A stretch of 64,000 nucleotides of DNA from Muribaculum sp. An289. GTDB taxonomy: Bacteria > Bacteroidota > Bacteroidia > Bacteroidales > UBA932. Location: contig NZ_NFIV01000001.1 in the NCBI RefSeq assembly GCF_002159555.1, forward strand, positions 248,001 through 312,000. The letters are read 5' to 3'. Positions 45,321 through 53,907 of the stretch are shown piece after piece. The notes under the pieces were generated by a model. That model was not told the DNA's origin, searched no databases, and saw nothing but the letters and a program-made list of their open reading frames with translations. Position 1 is the stretch's first letter. The number at the start of each line of letters is the position of its first letter. The position numbers and the translations under genes are program-made.

Positions 45321-45857
45321 ATGGATAGAAGAAAACTGCTTAATTCCGAATTGCACAGGCTGACCGTGGACGAATTCAGAAACACTGAAAAGAACGGCAT
45401 AGTCCTCATCCTCGACAACGTGCGGAGCGCACACAACGTAGGTTCCGCATTCAGGACGGCCGACGCTTTCCTCGCGGACGAAGTGGCTCTCTGCGGGATT
45501 TGCGCCGTACCCCCGTCTCCCGAGATACACAAGACCGCCCTCGGAGCCGAAAACAGTGTCCTGTGGAAGCATTTCGACCGGACGGAAGATGCAGTCGCAT
45601 ATTATAAGGAAAGGGGTTATAGGATAATAGCCGTGGAGCAGACTGAAAATTCGGTGATGCTCGATGATTTCGCCCCATCGGACAAAGAAAAATACGCCTT
45701 TATTTTCGGGAACGAGGTCAAGGGGGTCTGCCAGGAAGCCGTGGACCTTTCGGATTTTTCGGTAGAAATCCCCCAGTACGGGACGAAGCACTCCCTCAAC
45801 GTATCCGTCTCGGTCGGAATCGTACTCTGGGACTTCATGGAAAAAAGACGGTCCTGA
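45321..45857 (+). CDS. TrmH/SpoU family RNA 2'-O-methyltransferase
   Basis: 178 residues from MDRRKLLNSELHRLTVDEF. The knotted SPOUT fold motifs are present: ILDNVRSAHNVGSAFRTADAF (motif 1), YAFIFGNEVKGVCQEAVDL (motif 2) and IPQYGTKHSLNVSVSVGIVLW (motif 3), binding S-adenosylmethionine. It lacks an N-terminal RNA-binding extension, so it is of the short type. The exact tRNA or rRNA target cannot be read from the sequence. It is transcribed divergently from glyA. Confidence 0.9.
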   Translation: MDRRKLLNSELHRLTVDEFRNTEKNGIVLILDNVRSAHNVGSAFRTADAFLADEVALCGICAVPPSPEIHKTALGAENSVLWKHFDRTEDAVAYYKERGYRIIAVEQTENSVMLDDFAPSDKEKYAFIFGNEVKGVCQEAVDLSDFSVEIPQYGTKHSLNVSVSVGIVLWDFMEKRRS

Positions 45858-45994
45858 GAACAGACCGGGCCTCCTGTGCGGTTTGCACGTTTTGCGCGAT
45901 TTTTTTTTGCGTTTTGCGCGATTCGAGTTATTTCAGAATTTTTTCAGAATTACATAAGAATTTTGCACCCGGTTAATTATATGAGGTAAAATTT

Positions 45995-47260
45995 ATGAAA
46001 AAATTTTTGATTCTGATTGCAGCGGCGACCTTGTCAATGGCCGCTGTTTCCTGCCAGAAACACGAGACGGGAGAGACAGGCAGGATTCCTGAAAACATCC
46101 TTAAGAGTTTCAGCGAAATGTATCCTGAAGCATCAGATGTAAACTGGGCGACGAAAGGACAATACGCTGTCGCCAACTTCACATTGCCGCAGACCATGGG
46201 CGGCAGCAACAATGCATGGTACGAAAAATCCGACGGCAAGTGGGACATGACCGAAATGGACATACGCTATGAAGACCTGCCTGAAGCCGTACGCAATGCA
46301 TTCGAGAGCAGCGAATACGGCCAGTGGAGGGTCGATGACGTGGACATGATTGAAAGACACGGCGTGGACATCATTTACGTAATAGAAGCCGAGGGAACTC
46401 AGGACGGACGTCCGGTCGAGATTGACCTTTACTACTCCCCTGACGGCATACTCGTCAAGAAAGTCATTGACGCTGACGAGAACTATGACTATGAAGATTT
46501 CATTATTCCTGAACCGGCCGGCAGCATCGAGGAGTTCATAAATCAGAACTATCCTGAAGCCCGCATCATAGACATCGACATTGAGCACGGCTATACTGAA
46601 GTCGAAATCATAGATGGGCGCACTGTACGCGAGCTCCTTTTCGGGGAAAATGCAACATGGATTTATACGAAGACCGAAATGAGGCGCTCCGATGTCCCTC
46701 AAGAAATAATGGGCATTTTTGAGTCATCCGAATACTCGGCATACAGGATCGATGACATAGACCACTATGTTACAGCGGAAAAAGGCGAGTTCTACCGTTT
46801 CGAGCTCGAAACACCGGAAGACGATTTTGAAATCGACATATTCGCGGACGGGACAATAACCGTAGCCGACAAAAACTGGGGAAACCCGGGCGGCACAGAA
46901 CCAGGTGACGGAGGACAGGGCGGAAACATTGAGAAATTCATCGAAGAAAACTACCCTGGCGCACGCATCATTGAAAAAGACTATGACGACGGCTACATAG
47001 AAGTGGAAATCCTCCATGACGGAAGGGAAAAGAACATCTATTTCAACGGCGGTGAAGAATGGGTATGGTCCGAATGGGATGTACGCCTGCAGGAACTTCC
47101 ACAGGCCGTTTCCGATGCCGTCTCCGCACAATACCCTGACTACCGCATAGACGATTGCGAATACACGGAGAGCCCTCAGGGCGAGTGGTACCGCATCGAA
47201 ATCGAAAGGGGCGACAGGGAAATCGAACTCAGGATTTCACCGGACGGGACAATCCTATAG
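45995..47260 (+). CDS. PepSY-like repeat lipoprotein
   Basis: 421 residues. Signal MKKFLILIAAATLSMAAVSC, lipobox AVSC. The mature protein holds three related segments of about 110-130 residues (about 28-155, 170-295, 310-421). Each contains FxExYPxAxxxxxD, a W-aromatic strand (WYEKSDGKWDMTEMDIRYEDLP; WIYTKTEMRRSDVP; WVWSEWDVRLQELP) and ends YYSPDGIL / DIFADGTI / RISPDGTIL. This is the PepSY-like (DUF2874) repeat of Bacteroidota periplasmic proteins; the protein is very acidic. The function is unknown. Locus C starts 30 bases after the stop, and locus B carries a copy of its last 19 coding bases. Confidence 0.82.
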   Translation: MKKFLILIAAATLSMAAVSCQKHETGETGRIPENILKSFSEMYPEASDVNWATKGQYAVANFTLPQTMGGSNNAWYEKSDGKWDMTEMDIRYEDLPEAVRNAFESSEYGQWRVDDVDMIERHGVDIIYVIEAEGTQDGRPVEIDLYYSPDGILVKKVIDADENYDYEDFIIPEPAGSIEEFINQNYPEARIIDIDIEHGYTEVEIIDGRTVRELLFGENATWIYTKTEMRRSDVPQEIMGIFESSEYSAYRIDDIDHYVTAEKGEFYRFELETPEDDFEIDIFADGTITVADKNWGNPGGTEPGDGGQGGNIEKFIEENYPGARIIEKDYDDGYIEVEILHDGREKNIYFNGGEEWVWSEWDVRLQELPQAVSDAVSAQYPDYRIDDCEYTESPQGEWYRIEIERGDREIELRISPDGTIL

Positions 47261-47290
47261 CGGATTTTCGGGCATGCCCCGACTTTCTGC

Positions 47291-47537
47291 GGGGGACAGT
47301 GAACCATTTTGCCACGAATCAGGTGCACTTTCCCCATGGAAAAATCGGATTACCAGCACTTTATCTACATTCAACGGGGGAAAGTGAACCGTATTTCAAC
47401 AAATTCACGGCACTTTCCCCTATGATTCATACACTACAGGGCACTACAGGAAGCTTACATAAGGGCCTACACAGGGTAACTGCCGGAAAGCTACAGGGAA
47501 AGTGAACCAATTTGCCACGAATCTGTGGCACTTTCCC
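47291..47537 (+). repeat. Hairpin-unit array, locus C (3 units)
   Basis: Units at 47291-47335 (type I, one mismatch in the outer stem), 47376-47420 (type II, core TCAACAAATTCAC) and 47496-47537 (type I with perfect GCCAC/GTGGC inner stem). Spacer 1 (47336-47375) and spacer 2 (47421-47495) match those of locus B in reverse complement; spacer 2 is also seen in loci A and D. The gene-free region runs from 47261 to 48256. Confidence 0.85.
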
Positions 47538-47621
47538 GGAACCTGAACCTGACTTACCGGAACCTAACCTGAGTCATTCCTGCACAGCTGATAATTCCGG
47601 TCGGAATCTTCCGTGGCCTTA

Positions 47622-47794
47622 TTTTTCTACCCCATAGCCAGCCGGTGCCTCTGTAATATATTGACAATCAACGTCTTGTCAAAATCGCCCCTGCGCTTGG
47701 GTGCCTTAGAAAGTACCCAAAGCCAGCTTGCATTTTTGTAAATTATTGATTATCAATTATTTTAAAAGAAGTCGGATGGCTGTGAGGTGGAAAA
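47622..47794 (-). mobile_element. 173-bp palindromic MITE-like element, copy C
   Basis: Ends TTTTTCTACCCCATAGCCAG (47622 on) and GGCTGTGAGGTGGAAAA (to 47794). The core reads TTTGGGTACTTTCTAAGGCA / CCCAAGCGCAGGGG on the minus strand, i.e. the reverse orientation to copies A, B and D. Non-coding. Confidence 0.75.
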
Positions 47795-48031
47795 TGATAC
47801 GACAGAATCCTATCATTCCTCCTCACTCCGCTTTAATTCCGCTTTAATTCCATTTTAATTCCATTTTAATTCCGCTTCCATCCCTTTTCTAGTCATTCTT
47901 TCGCAGGAGAAGCTGCATCCGGCCCGCAAAACAGAATCGTGGCGCGCAAAGATTGTGTCAAACCGGGAACGCCCCGACTTAACCGCATTGCTTGTAAATA
48001 TCTATATATCAGAGCATTGCCGGAAAAAAAT

Positions 48032-48053
48032 AAAAAAAAAAAAAAAAAAAAAA
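48032..48053 (+). repeat. Poly-A tract of 22
   Basis: Twenty-two A in a row, preceded by seven A and one T (48024-48031). Such a run is rare in this 50% GC chromosome and may vary in length between cells or reads. Confidence 0.9.
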
Positions 48054-48054
48054 T

Positions 48055-48098
48055 CCTTGTTCCCAGCGAAGTCCACGCGGATGCCGCTCGGAACAAAG
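48055..48098 (+). repeat. 44-nt hairpin shared with locus B
   Basis: CCTTGTTCCCAGCG, inner GTCCACGCGGAT, then CGCTCGGAACAAAG: outer arms pair over about 12 of 14 positions. It is the inverted copy of 37324-37367, and directly follows the poly-A tract. Confidence 0.75.
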
Positions 48099-48186
48099 AT
48101 AATTTGTCGCACTTCTATAAAATGTTGTAAATCAACAAATTACGCAGATACAACAAAAATTGACCTGTTTCCGGTTTCGCAAAATC

Positions 48187-48276
48187 ATTCCTGACCATCA
48201 GCTTATTCCTACCCATCGACTTATTCCTGCCCGTTAGCTCACTCCCGCCCGTCGGCTTACTCCTGCCCAGCGGTTT
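48187..48276 (-). repeat. Five 18-bp tandem repeats across a DUF4252 stop
   Basis: ATTCCTGCCCGTCGGCTT-like units at 48187, 48205, 48223, 48241 and 48259. On the minus strand each unit contains an in-frame stop of the DUF4252 gene (TAA or TGA), so the gene ends at the second unit reached. Confidence 0.8.
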
Positions 48277-48832
48277 CCGACGCATTTTTACTGCCGAAAA
48301 TCATTTTCCCGATATTTTCCGAAGTAATGTCTCCGACAAGAACGACGATGTTCACTTGGGTGTTATTCGGGTCGGGATCAGAGAGGTATTCGCCGCCGTC
48401 AGGATCCGTGTAGGAAACTACTATTATCTCGCTTTGCGCCCCGTTTTCACGATAATAAATCGTCAGTTTCTCCGGGTTTTCGTTGATTTTCACAAGGGTC
48501 TTATAATCTCCCGAGGAATTTTTCAATATCCTTTCGAGATCTTTTTCCATTCCGCATTTGTACATTGTAAGCTGGGAGACAGACATGGTGAAAATATGAT
48601 CCAGTTTTTCTATTACGATATTATTCACATCTATCATGACATTCCCGTCTATCCCGTCATCCTGACCGAAACAGATTGTCCCTGCAAAATCCAACATTTC
48701 ACGTGTGACATAGACCGAGGATACGGAATTCTCGGAAGACCATTTCTCATAAAACGTCTCAAAAGGCGACTGCGCCGCGGCAAACGCCGGAAAAACGCAC
48801 AGTACGGCAAGAATCATCCAAATTTTTTTCAT
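48257..48832 (-). CDS. DUF4252 exported protein
   Basis: 191 residues with a cleavable signal (MKKIWMILAVLCVFPAFAAA-QS). The DUF4252 core follows: FYEKWSSENSVSSVYVTREML, then the helix-strand pattern ending NIVVLVGDITSENIGKMIFGSK, typical of the family's C-terminus. It is the last gene of a DUF4252 - ECF sigma - anti-sigma-like - DUF4252 operon on the minus strand. Function unknown; family members are regularly found with such sigma factors. The stop codon lies within an 18-bp tandem repeat. Confidence 0.83.
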   Translation of the reverse strand: MKKIWMILAVLCVFPAFAAAQSPFETFYEKWSSENSVSSVYVTREMLDFAGTICFGQDDGIDGNVMIDVNNIVIEKLDHIFTMSVSQLTMYKCGMEKDLERILKNSSGDYKTLVKINENPEKLTIYYRENGAQSEIIVVSYTDPDGGEYLSDPDPNNTQVNIVVLVGDITSENIGKMIFGSKNASETAGQE

Positions 48833-48858
48833 AACTAAAACTTTTATCGGTTAACACT

Positions 48859-49422
48859 TTATTTTTCCATATCTTTTATTTTTTCAATCGCATCGTTTAT
48901 CGCCTTCCCGGATTTGTCAAAATGCCTCTCGGCGGCGACTATCGGTTCCCTGCTTTTCTCTATACCGTATGCCAGCAGATTGAACGCCTTTTCGACGGCT
49001 TCACGGGCCTCTTCCGCGGAAACTTCGGCCAGGGAATCCTCCATTGCGGCCTCATCTTTCGCGGAAAAACGCACTCCGATAATGATTCCGGCAGCAAGCA
49101 CGGCAGCGGCCAGGGCGGCACGCACGAAATAAAGCCTGAAACGGGATTTGCGTGAAGCCTTGTCGACCGCACCTTCAAGGCGGTATTCAAAACCCTCGGG
49201 GACAGCGGAAAAGGCATCACCGCAACCGGCTTCGGAATCACAAGCCTTGCCGGCCAAACCGGTCACCACATCCCTGTCCACAAAATATTTTTCCGGCAAA
49301 GCGGGGTCTGACAACAGACGGACAAGTTCCAGCTCCTCCGTCCGGGACAGTTCAGCATCGTAAAACCGCTCCAGGAGGGCATCAAGCCTGCACGAATCTT
49401 TTAAAATATTTTCTTTTTTCAT
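48859..49422 (-). CDS. Anti-sigma-factor-like membrane protein
   Basis: 187 residues. An N-terminal helical cytosolic part (about 1-95, ALLERFYDAELSRTEELELVRLL) is followed by one transmembrane helix (LYFVRAALAAAVLAAGIIIGVRF, about 96-118) and a helical, Glu/Ala-rich periplasmic tail. It starts 13 bases after the ECF sigma factor stop, so a role as its anti-sigma factor is likely. The sequence itself has no zinc-finger (ZAS) or FecR motif, so the assignment rests on context and topology. Confidence 0.6.
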   Translation of the reverse strand: MKKENILKDSCRLDALLERFYDAELSRTEELELVRLLSDPALPEKYFVDRDVVTGLAGKACDSEAGCGDAFSAVPEGFEYRLEGAVDKASRKSRFRLYFVRAALAAAVLAAGIIIGVRFSAKDEAAMEDSLAEVSAEEAREAVEKAFNLLAYGIEKSREPIVAAERHFDKSGKAINDAIEKIKDMEK

Positions 49423-49435
49423 GACAATAATCCGA

Positions 49436-49918
49436 TTATCCTTTGAAAATTTCCCTTATCCTGCGCCTCGCACGCGACAATGCCGTCCTGAGCGCGCCTT
49501 CGTTCATTCCCGTCAGACGGGAGATTTCATCATATTCCATTCCTTCGATATCATGCATGGATATCACTGTCCTCTGAGGTTCCGGCAGGGCGGCAATCAG
49601 TCCGATTATCCTCGACACCGCATCCTTACTCTCCGTCTGCCCGGCATCCTTGCCTTCGTCGGAAAGTTCCATCACCCCTTTATCGCCGTCGCTACGGCGT
49701 TTTTCCATAATATCGAAAGATCTGTTTCGCACGGCAGACAGCAGATATGCCTTAAGATTGGTTACAGAAGACATCCCGGAACGCTTTTCCCACATTCTAA
49801 GAAAGACATCCTGCACAACATCCTCGGCATCGGAGGAGTCTTTCAATATGCTTAAAGCCACGGCGTACATCTGTCGCGCATAGGGCATCATGCACTGTTT
49901 GAATCCGGCTGTATCCAT
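49436..49918 (-). CDS. ECF-type RNA polymerase sigma factor
   Basis: 160 residues. Sigma region 2 is at about 10-75 (MYAVALSILKDSSDAEDVVQDVFLRMWEKRS...LKAYLLSAVRN). Region 4 is at about 105-155 (LPEPQRTVISMHDIEGMEYDEISRLTGMNEGALRTALSRARRRIRE). There is no region 3 or 1.1. It sits between a DUF4252 gene (24 bases upstream) and the anti-sigma-like gene (13 bases downstream), the common Bacteroidales arrangement. The signal it answers to is not known. Confidence 0.93.
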   Translation of the reverse strand: MDTAGFKQCMMPYARQMYAVALSILKDSSDAEDVVQDVFLRMWEKRSGMSSVTNLKAYLLSAVRNRSFDIMEKRRSDGDKGVMELSDEGKDAGQTESKDAVSRIIGLIAALPEPQRTVISMHDIEGMEYDEISRLTGMNEGALRTALSRARRRIREIFKG

Positions 49919-49941
49919 ATTGGGAGAAAAAGGATTGGGCC

Positions 49942-50430
49942 TCAGTCCATATTGACCTTAATCCCGTTTACCATATCTTTTATGTCCGATTCAGCCACCT
50001 TGCATTTAATCCTCACGAAAACGCAATCGGTGTCATCGGCTGTAAGGATTACCACTTCCCTTATTTTTCCACCCTTTTTCATGGCATAAATCTCGACAGC
50101 ATCTCCCTCGTCAGAAACCTTCACCGGCATCGACCAGCCTTTTTCTTTCAGGGACGAGACATCCTCGGAAAACCCGCCGGACAGTCCCGTCTCCCCGTCA
50201 ACAATCATGACATCCATCCTCCGGACACCCTTCAACCAGCCGGACATGTCCTCATCGCATTTCATTGCAGCCCCGAGCAATATCCTGTTGAGCCCGAAAT
50301 ATTCCACATCTTCGGATTTCTTGTATTTGCCGATAATCCTGTCGGCATCCGAATCCGCGGCCGCAACCGTGAAAATTGAGAAAAAAGCCAAAACCGCAAG
50401 TGCGGCAAAAATCCTGAAAAACCTTTTCAT
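49942..50430 (-). CDS. DUF4252 exported protein
   Basis: 162 residues with a signal peptide (MKRFFRIFAALAVLAFFSIFTVAAA). DUF4252-type core: NRILLGAAMKCDEDMSGWLKGVRRMDVMIVDGE, then DAVEIYAMKKGGKIREVVILTADDTDCVFVRIKCKVAESDI and a C-terminal NGIKVNMD. It is shorter than its paralogue at 48.3 kb. It heads the sigma factor operon, 49 bases downstream of murF. Confidence 0.78.
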   Translation of the reverse strand: MKRFFRIFAALAVLAFFSIFTVAAADSDADRIIGKYKKSEDVEYFGLNRILLGAAMKCDEDMSGWLKGVRRMDVMIVDGETGLSGGFSEDVSSLKEKGWSMPVKVSDEGDAVEIYAMKKGGKIREVVILTADDTDCVFVRIKCKVAESDIKDMVNGIKVNMD

Positions 50431-50479
50431 GATAAAATTCTTACTTGTTCACAAATAAGACGGGCGGCACGGAAAAACG

Positions 50480-51832
50480 TTACAGGATTTTTTCCATTTT
50501 CATTCCGCGGGAGCCCTTCACGAGTATGAGGGTATCGGCCAAAGGATGCGACCGGAGATATGAAGCCAGTTCGTCGGAAGTTTGAAATACGGAAAATCCG
50601 ATGCCCGCACCATCAAGAAGTGCGGAAATATCCTTGTCGGCAAGCGCGGATGAAAATTCCTTGCCCACGAAGAAAGCATACCGCGGCGCCAAAGAGGCGA
50701 CTTTGCGCACCACGGCCTCGTGCTCCCGCAATGAATCCTCTCCGAGTTCGAGCATGTCCCCGAGCATCACTGCCTTTTTCGCCGCCTGCATGGAAGCGAG
50801 ATTGTCCAGTGCGGCCGACATGCTTGTAGGATTGGCGTTGTAAGTGTCCAGAATATAGGTATTGCCGCCCCGCTTCTCAAGCTGGGAGCGTTTGTTCGAA
50901 GGCACGTACGCCTCTATCGCGGCGGCAGCCTCTTCTTCCGGAATGCCGAAATATTTTCCAACGGCGATTGCCGCCATTACGTTGTCGGCATTGTAGGCCC
51001 CGATAAGATGTGTCCGGACTACACCGTCGCCCGGAAGCCTAATGGACAGATACGGGTCCGCCGCATCGGAAGACAACACGGAAGCCCCGCAATATTCCAG
51101 TCCGTAGGGGATTACGGACAAATCAGGCCTTGCGGCCGTCATTTCCAGCAGATTCGGATTGTCCGCATTCACGAATGCCTTGTCGGCAGTACGCTGGAGA
51201 TAATCATAGAGCTCTCCTTTCGTGCGCTTGACCCCCTCAAAAGAGCCGAAACCGGCAAGATGGGCCTTTCCGACATTGGTTATAAGCCCGTAATTCGGCA
51301 ACGCAATACGGGCAAGGGCCGCTATTTCGCCCGGAGCGCTCGCCCCCATTTCGATTACGGCAATGTCATGCCGCGGGGCAAGCCTCAACAGTGTAAGAGG
51401 CACGCCGATATGGTTATTGAGATTGCCTTCGGTGGCAAGCACATCGTACCTTGCCGAAAGCACCGCACGTATTAGTTCCTTGGTGGTTGTCTTGCCGTTG
51501 GTACCTGTCAGGGCTATTACGGGAAGGACACGGAAATGCCCCGATGAGACTGAAAGCGAAGACCTGTGATAACGCGCCAGATCCTGCAATGCTTTCAGCG
51601 TATCCCCGACAAGCACGAATCTTCCGCTGGCCGATGCCTCAAGGACGGGGTCCGAGACCACCGCGAAGGCAGCCCCCTTTTCAAGGGCGGATGCGGCAAA
51701 GGCATTGCCGTCGAAGCGTTCTCCCTTCAAGGCGAAAAACATTTCGCCCCCCTCTATTTCACGGCTGTCCGTGACGACCTTTCCGCATTGGAGGAATAAC
51801 CTGTGCAGCGACTGTATGTTTTCGATAACCAT
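50480..51832 (-). CDS. murF: UDP-N-acetylmuramoyl-tripeptide--D-alanyl-D-alanine ligase
   Basis: 450-residue ATP-dependent Mur ligase adding D-Ala-D-Ala to the peptidoglycan precursor in the cytosol. The P-loop VIALTGTNGKTTTKELI is at about residues 105-120, with the TEGNLNNHIGVPLTLLRL motif, VIEMGASAPGEI, and the C-terminal domain DTYNANPTSMSAAL. Length and motif order match MurF, not MurE or MurC. dut lies 48 bases upstream in the same direction. Confidence 0.96.
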   Translation of the reverse strand: MVIENIQSLHRLFLQCGKVVTDSREIEGGEMFFALKGERFDGNAFAASALEKGAAFAVVSDPVLEASASGRFVLVGDTLKALQDLARYHRSSLSVSSGHFRVLPVIALTGTNGKTTTKELIRAVLSARYDVLATEGNLNNHIGVPLTLLRLAPRHDIAVIEMGASAPGEIAALARIALPNYGLITNVGKAHLAGFGSFEGVKRTKGELYDYLQRTADKAFVNADNPNLLEMTAARPDLSVIPYGLEYCGASVLSSDAADPYLSIRLPGDGVVRTHLIGAYNADNVMAAIAVGKYFGIPEEEAAAAIEAYVPSNKRSQLEKRGGNTYILDTYNANPTSMSAALDNLASMQAAKKAVMLGDMLELGEDSLREHEAVVRKVASLAPRYAFFVGKEFSSALADKDISALLDGAGIGFSVFQTSDELASYLRSHPLADTLILVKGSRGMKMEKIL

Positions 51833-51880
51833 ATTTTAACGATGAAAAAACGATGAAAATTATTTTACATCATCGGAAAA

Positions 51881-52312
51881 TCATTTTCCCGTGCTTCCGA
51901 ATCCGCCTTCCCCGCGCGAGGTCTCATCGAGCGATTCGCATTCCTCCCACTCGGCTTTCTCGTAACGGGCAATCACCATCTGCGCTATCCTGTCACCGGG
52001 ATTTACGGTAAAAACGGTATCCGAAAGATTGACAAGTATCACTTTTACTTCACCCCGGTAGTCCGCATCTATCGTCCCAGGCGAGTTGAGCACGGTCACG
52101 CCATGTTTTGCCGCCAGACCGCTGCGGGGCCTTACCTGCGCCTCCGTCCCTTCCGGCAGTGCGATGAAAATCCCCGTCGGCACCATCGCCCGCTGCAATG
52201 GCCTTATCTCCATCGGTTCCGCAATATCCGCCCGCAAATCCATCCCGGCGGACAGCTCAGTCGCATAGGCGGGCAGCGCGTTGCCCGACCTGTTCATTAT
52301 CCTACATTTCAT
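51881..52312 (-). CDS. dut: dUTP diphosphatase
   Basis: 143-residue trimeric dUTPase converting dUTP to dUMP and PPi. All five motifs are seen: AGMDLRADI (1), [11 protein letters not shown] (2), [15 protein letters not shown] (3), GDRIAQMVI (4) and [11 protein letters not shown] (5). Its ATG overlaps the stop of the upstream flippase by four bases, so the two are coupled. Confidence 0.97.
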   Translation of the reverse strand: MKCRIMNRSGNALPAYATELSAGMDLRADIAEPMEIRPLQRAMVPTGIFIALPEGTEAQVRPRSGLAAKHGVTVLNSPGTIDADYRGEVKVILVNLSDTVFTVNPGDRIAQMVIARYEKAEWEECESLDETSRGEGGFGSTGK

Positions 52313-53808
52313 AATTTTCCTTTTTTACTGTTTTTCCTTATAATAAAATACGCCGAGGCAATATATGCCAGCAATATCAGAGTATGCACCGCCATTTTGG
52401 ACCAATTGACAAGACGGGCTTCTGTATCGAAAATAAGACTGTCGGCAAACTGTGCCACGACATAACAAAGAAGCATCGACAGGATTATTCCCCCTATCTT
52501 GCGCCAATCGTACGGTATCGGATAGTACTTCTGCCCGAGCGCCGCCGAAATGACGAACATCACGGAGTAGCTGGCCAGATGCCCCCACGCCGAAGCATAA
52601 TAGGAATAAAGCGGCATGAAGACGATATTGACAAGGGCCGTAACGGCAAGACCTGCAAGGGTTATATAAATGGCCATCGACGTTTTCCCCGACAGTTTGT
52701 ACCACATCGACACATTGAACAGCATGCCCAGAACCATATAGGCCCCGAGCATTATCGGAACTATGCCCACCCCTACCCTGTAATCCGGACCGAGAATCAG
52801 GCAGAGTATGTCCAGATAAAATATCACCCCGAGGAAAACGAGGCCGCAGAAAGCCGTAAAATAATTCATCACGCCGGCATACATTTGCTTCGAACCTTTT
52901 TCCTTTTCCCTCTGGAAGAAAAACGGCTCGGCCGCATACCGGAACATCTGGATGAACAGCGACATTATCACCGCCAGTTTCGTCGCCGCCTGGTAGATTC
53001 CGAGGCTCGAACGCCATTCCGGCGAGGAGGTGTCGCAGAACCTGAAAAGGAAGCGGTCGAGAAAATCATTGACTATCCCCGGAAGTGCGGACACCATGAG
53101 TGGCAGCGAATAGACGAGCATGGACTTCATCTGCTTCCTGTCGAAAACATAACGCTGCCTTACCGCCATCGGGACGAACAGCAGGGCGCATACAATGCTG
53201 CTTATGAATATCGCGAAAATCACGTATGTAAAATCCGGTTCCGGCGAGATGAGCCCAAGCAGGAATGTATCCGGATGCGAAGCGGCGTACGCCGGGAAAA
53301 CGAAGAAAAGCAAAAGGTTGGCCCCCGTCTCCGTAAGTATTTTTATTGTCTTGAAAACCGCGAACTTCAAGGCCTTATGCTCGAAACGCAGCCTCGCGAA
53401 GAATATCGAGGTCAGGGTATCCGCCACCAAAATCCCGGCCACATATTTGATGCAGGCCTCATAGCCTTTGTAGCCGAGCCACCCCGACAAAGGGCCGGCG
53501 AAGACCAGCACGAGCGCAAGGAAGATTCCCGAAGAACATACCACGGCGGCAAGCGCATTCGAAAAGACCTTGTCGGGATTCGCACCTTCCTTGCTTGCAA
53601 ACCTGAAACAGCCTGTTTCCAGACCGAGGGCCAGAACAACCTGAAGCACCGCTATATAGGCCATGAACTCCGTAACCGTGCCGTAACTTCCAGTTTCGAG
53701 CACACGGGTATAGATAGGCACGAACACGAAATTCAGGATGCGCGCCAGAATCGTGCTCAACCCGTAAACCACCGTCTCGGATGCAAGTTTTCGTAAAGGC
53801 TGTGCCAT
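52309..53808 (-). CDS. MOP-superfamily polysaccharide flippase
   Basis: 499 residues from [21 protein letters not shown]. The frame is open for about 630 bases upstream, but that part runs antisense to the cyclophilin gene and is not similar to any flippase. About 14 hydrophobic helices are visible. The N-terminal [31 protein letters not shown] matches the Wzx-like polysaccharide biosynthesis family. It probably flips lipid-linked saccharides across the inner membrane. It is followed by dut (overlap of four bases), murF and the sigma operon. No glycosyltransferases are nearby to identify the substrate. Confidence 0.87.
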   Translation of the reverse strand: MAQPLRKLASETVVYGLSTILARILNFVFVPIYTRVLETGSYGTVTEFMAYIAVLQVVLALGLETGCFRFASKEGANPDKVFSNALAAVVCSSGIFLALVLVFAGPLSGWLGYKGYEACIKYVAGILVADTLTSIFFARLRFEHKALKFAVFKTIKILTETGANLLLFFVFPAYAASHPDTFLLGLISPEPDFTYVIFAIFISSIVCALLFVPMAVRQRYVFDRKQMKSMLVYSLPLMVSALPGIVNDFLDRFLFRFCDTSSPEWRSSLGIYQAATKLAVIMSLFIQMFRYAAEPFFFQREKEKGSKQMYAGVMNYFTAFCGLVFLGVIFYLDILCLILGPDYRVGVGIVPIMLGAYMVLGMLFNVSMWYKLSGKTSMAIYITLAGLAVTALVNIVFMPLYSYYASAWGHLASYSVMFVISAALGQKYYPIPYDWRKIGGIILSMLLCYVVAQFADSLIFDTEARLVNWSKMAVHTLILLAYIASAYFIIRKNSKKGKL

Positions 53809-53859
53809 AATGAACGCAAATTTAGAAAACATTCCGCACAAGAGTTGCCGAATTATGCT

Positions 53860-53867
53860 TATTTTTG
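53860..53867 (+). promoter_or_regulatory. -7 element for the cyclophilin gene
   Basis: TATTTTTG (TAnnTTTG), 40 bases before the start at 53908. The divergent TAAATTTG on the minus strand at 53824-53817 may serve the flippase gene. Confidence 0.5.
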
Positions 53868-53907
53868 CATGACAGTTTTTTGAAAATTCAAATCGCATAA
53901 AAGAAGA

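Noticed and set aside
47155-47505. 116-residue reading frame across the end of the PepSY-like gene and locus C
   Set aside because: It is out of frame with the real gene and made of repeat sequence; similar short frames across hairpin units arise at loci A and B.
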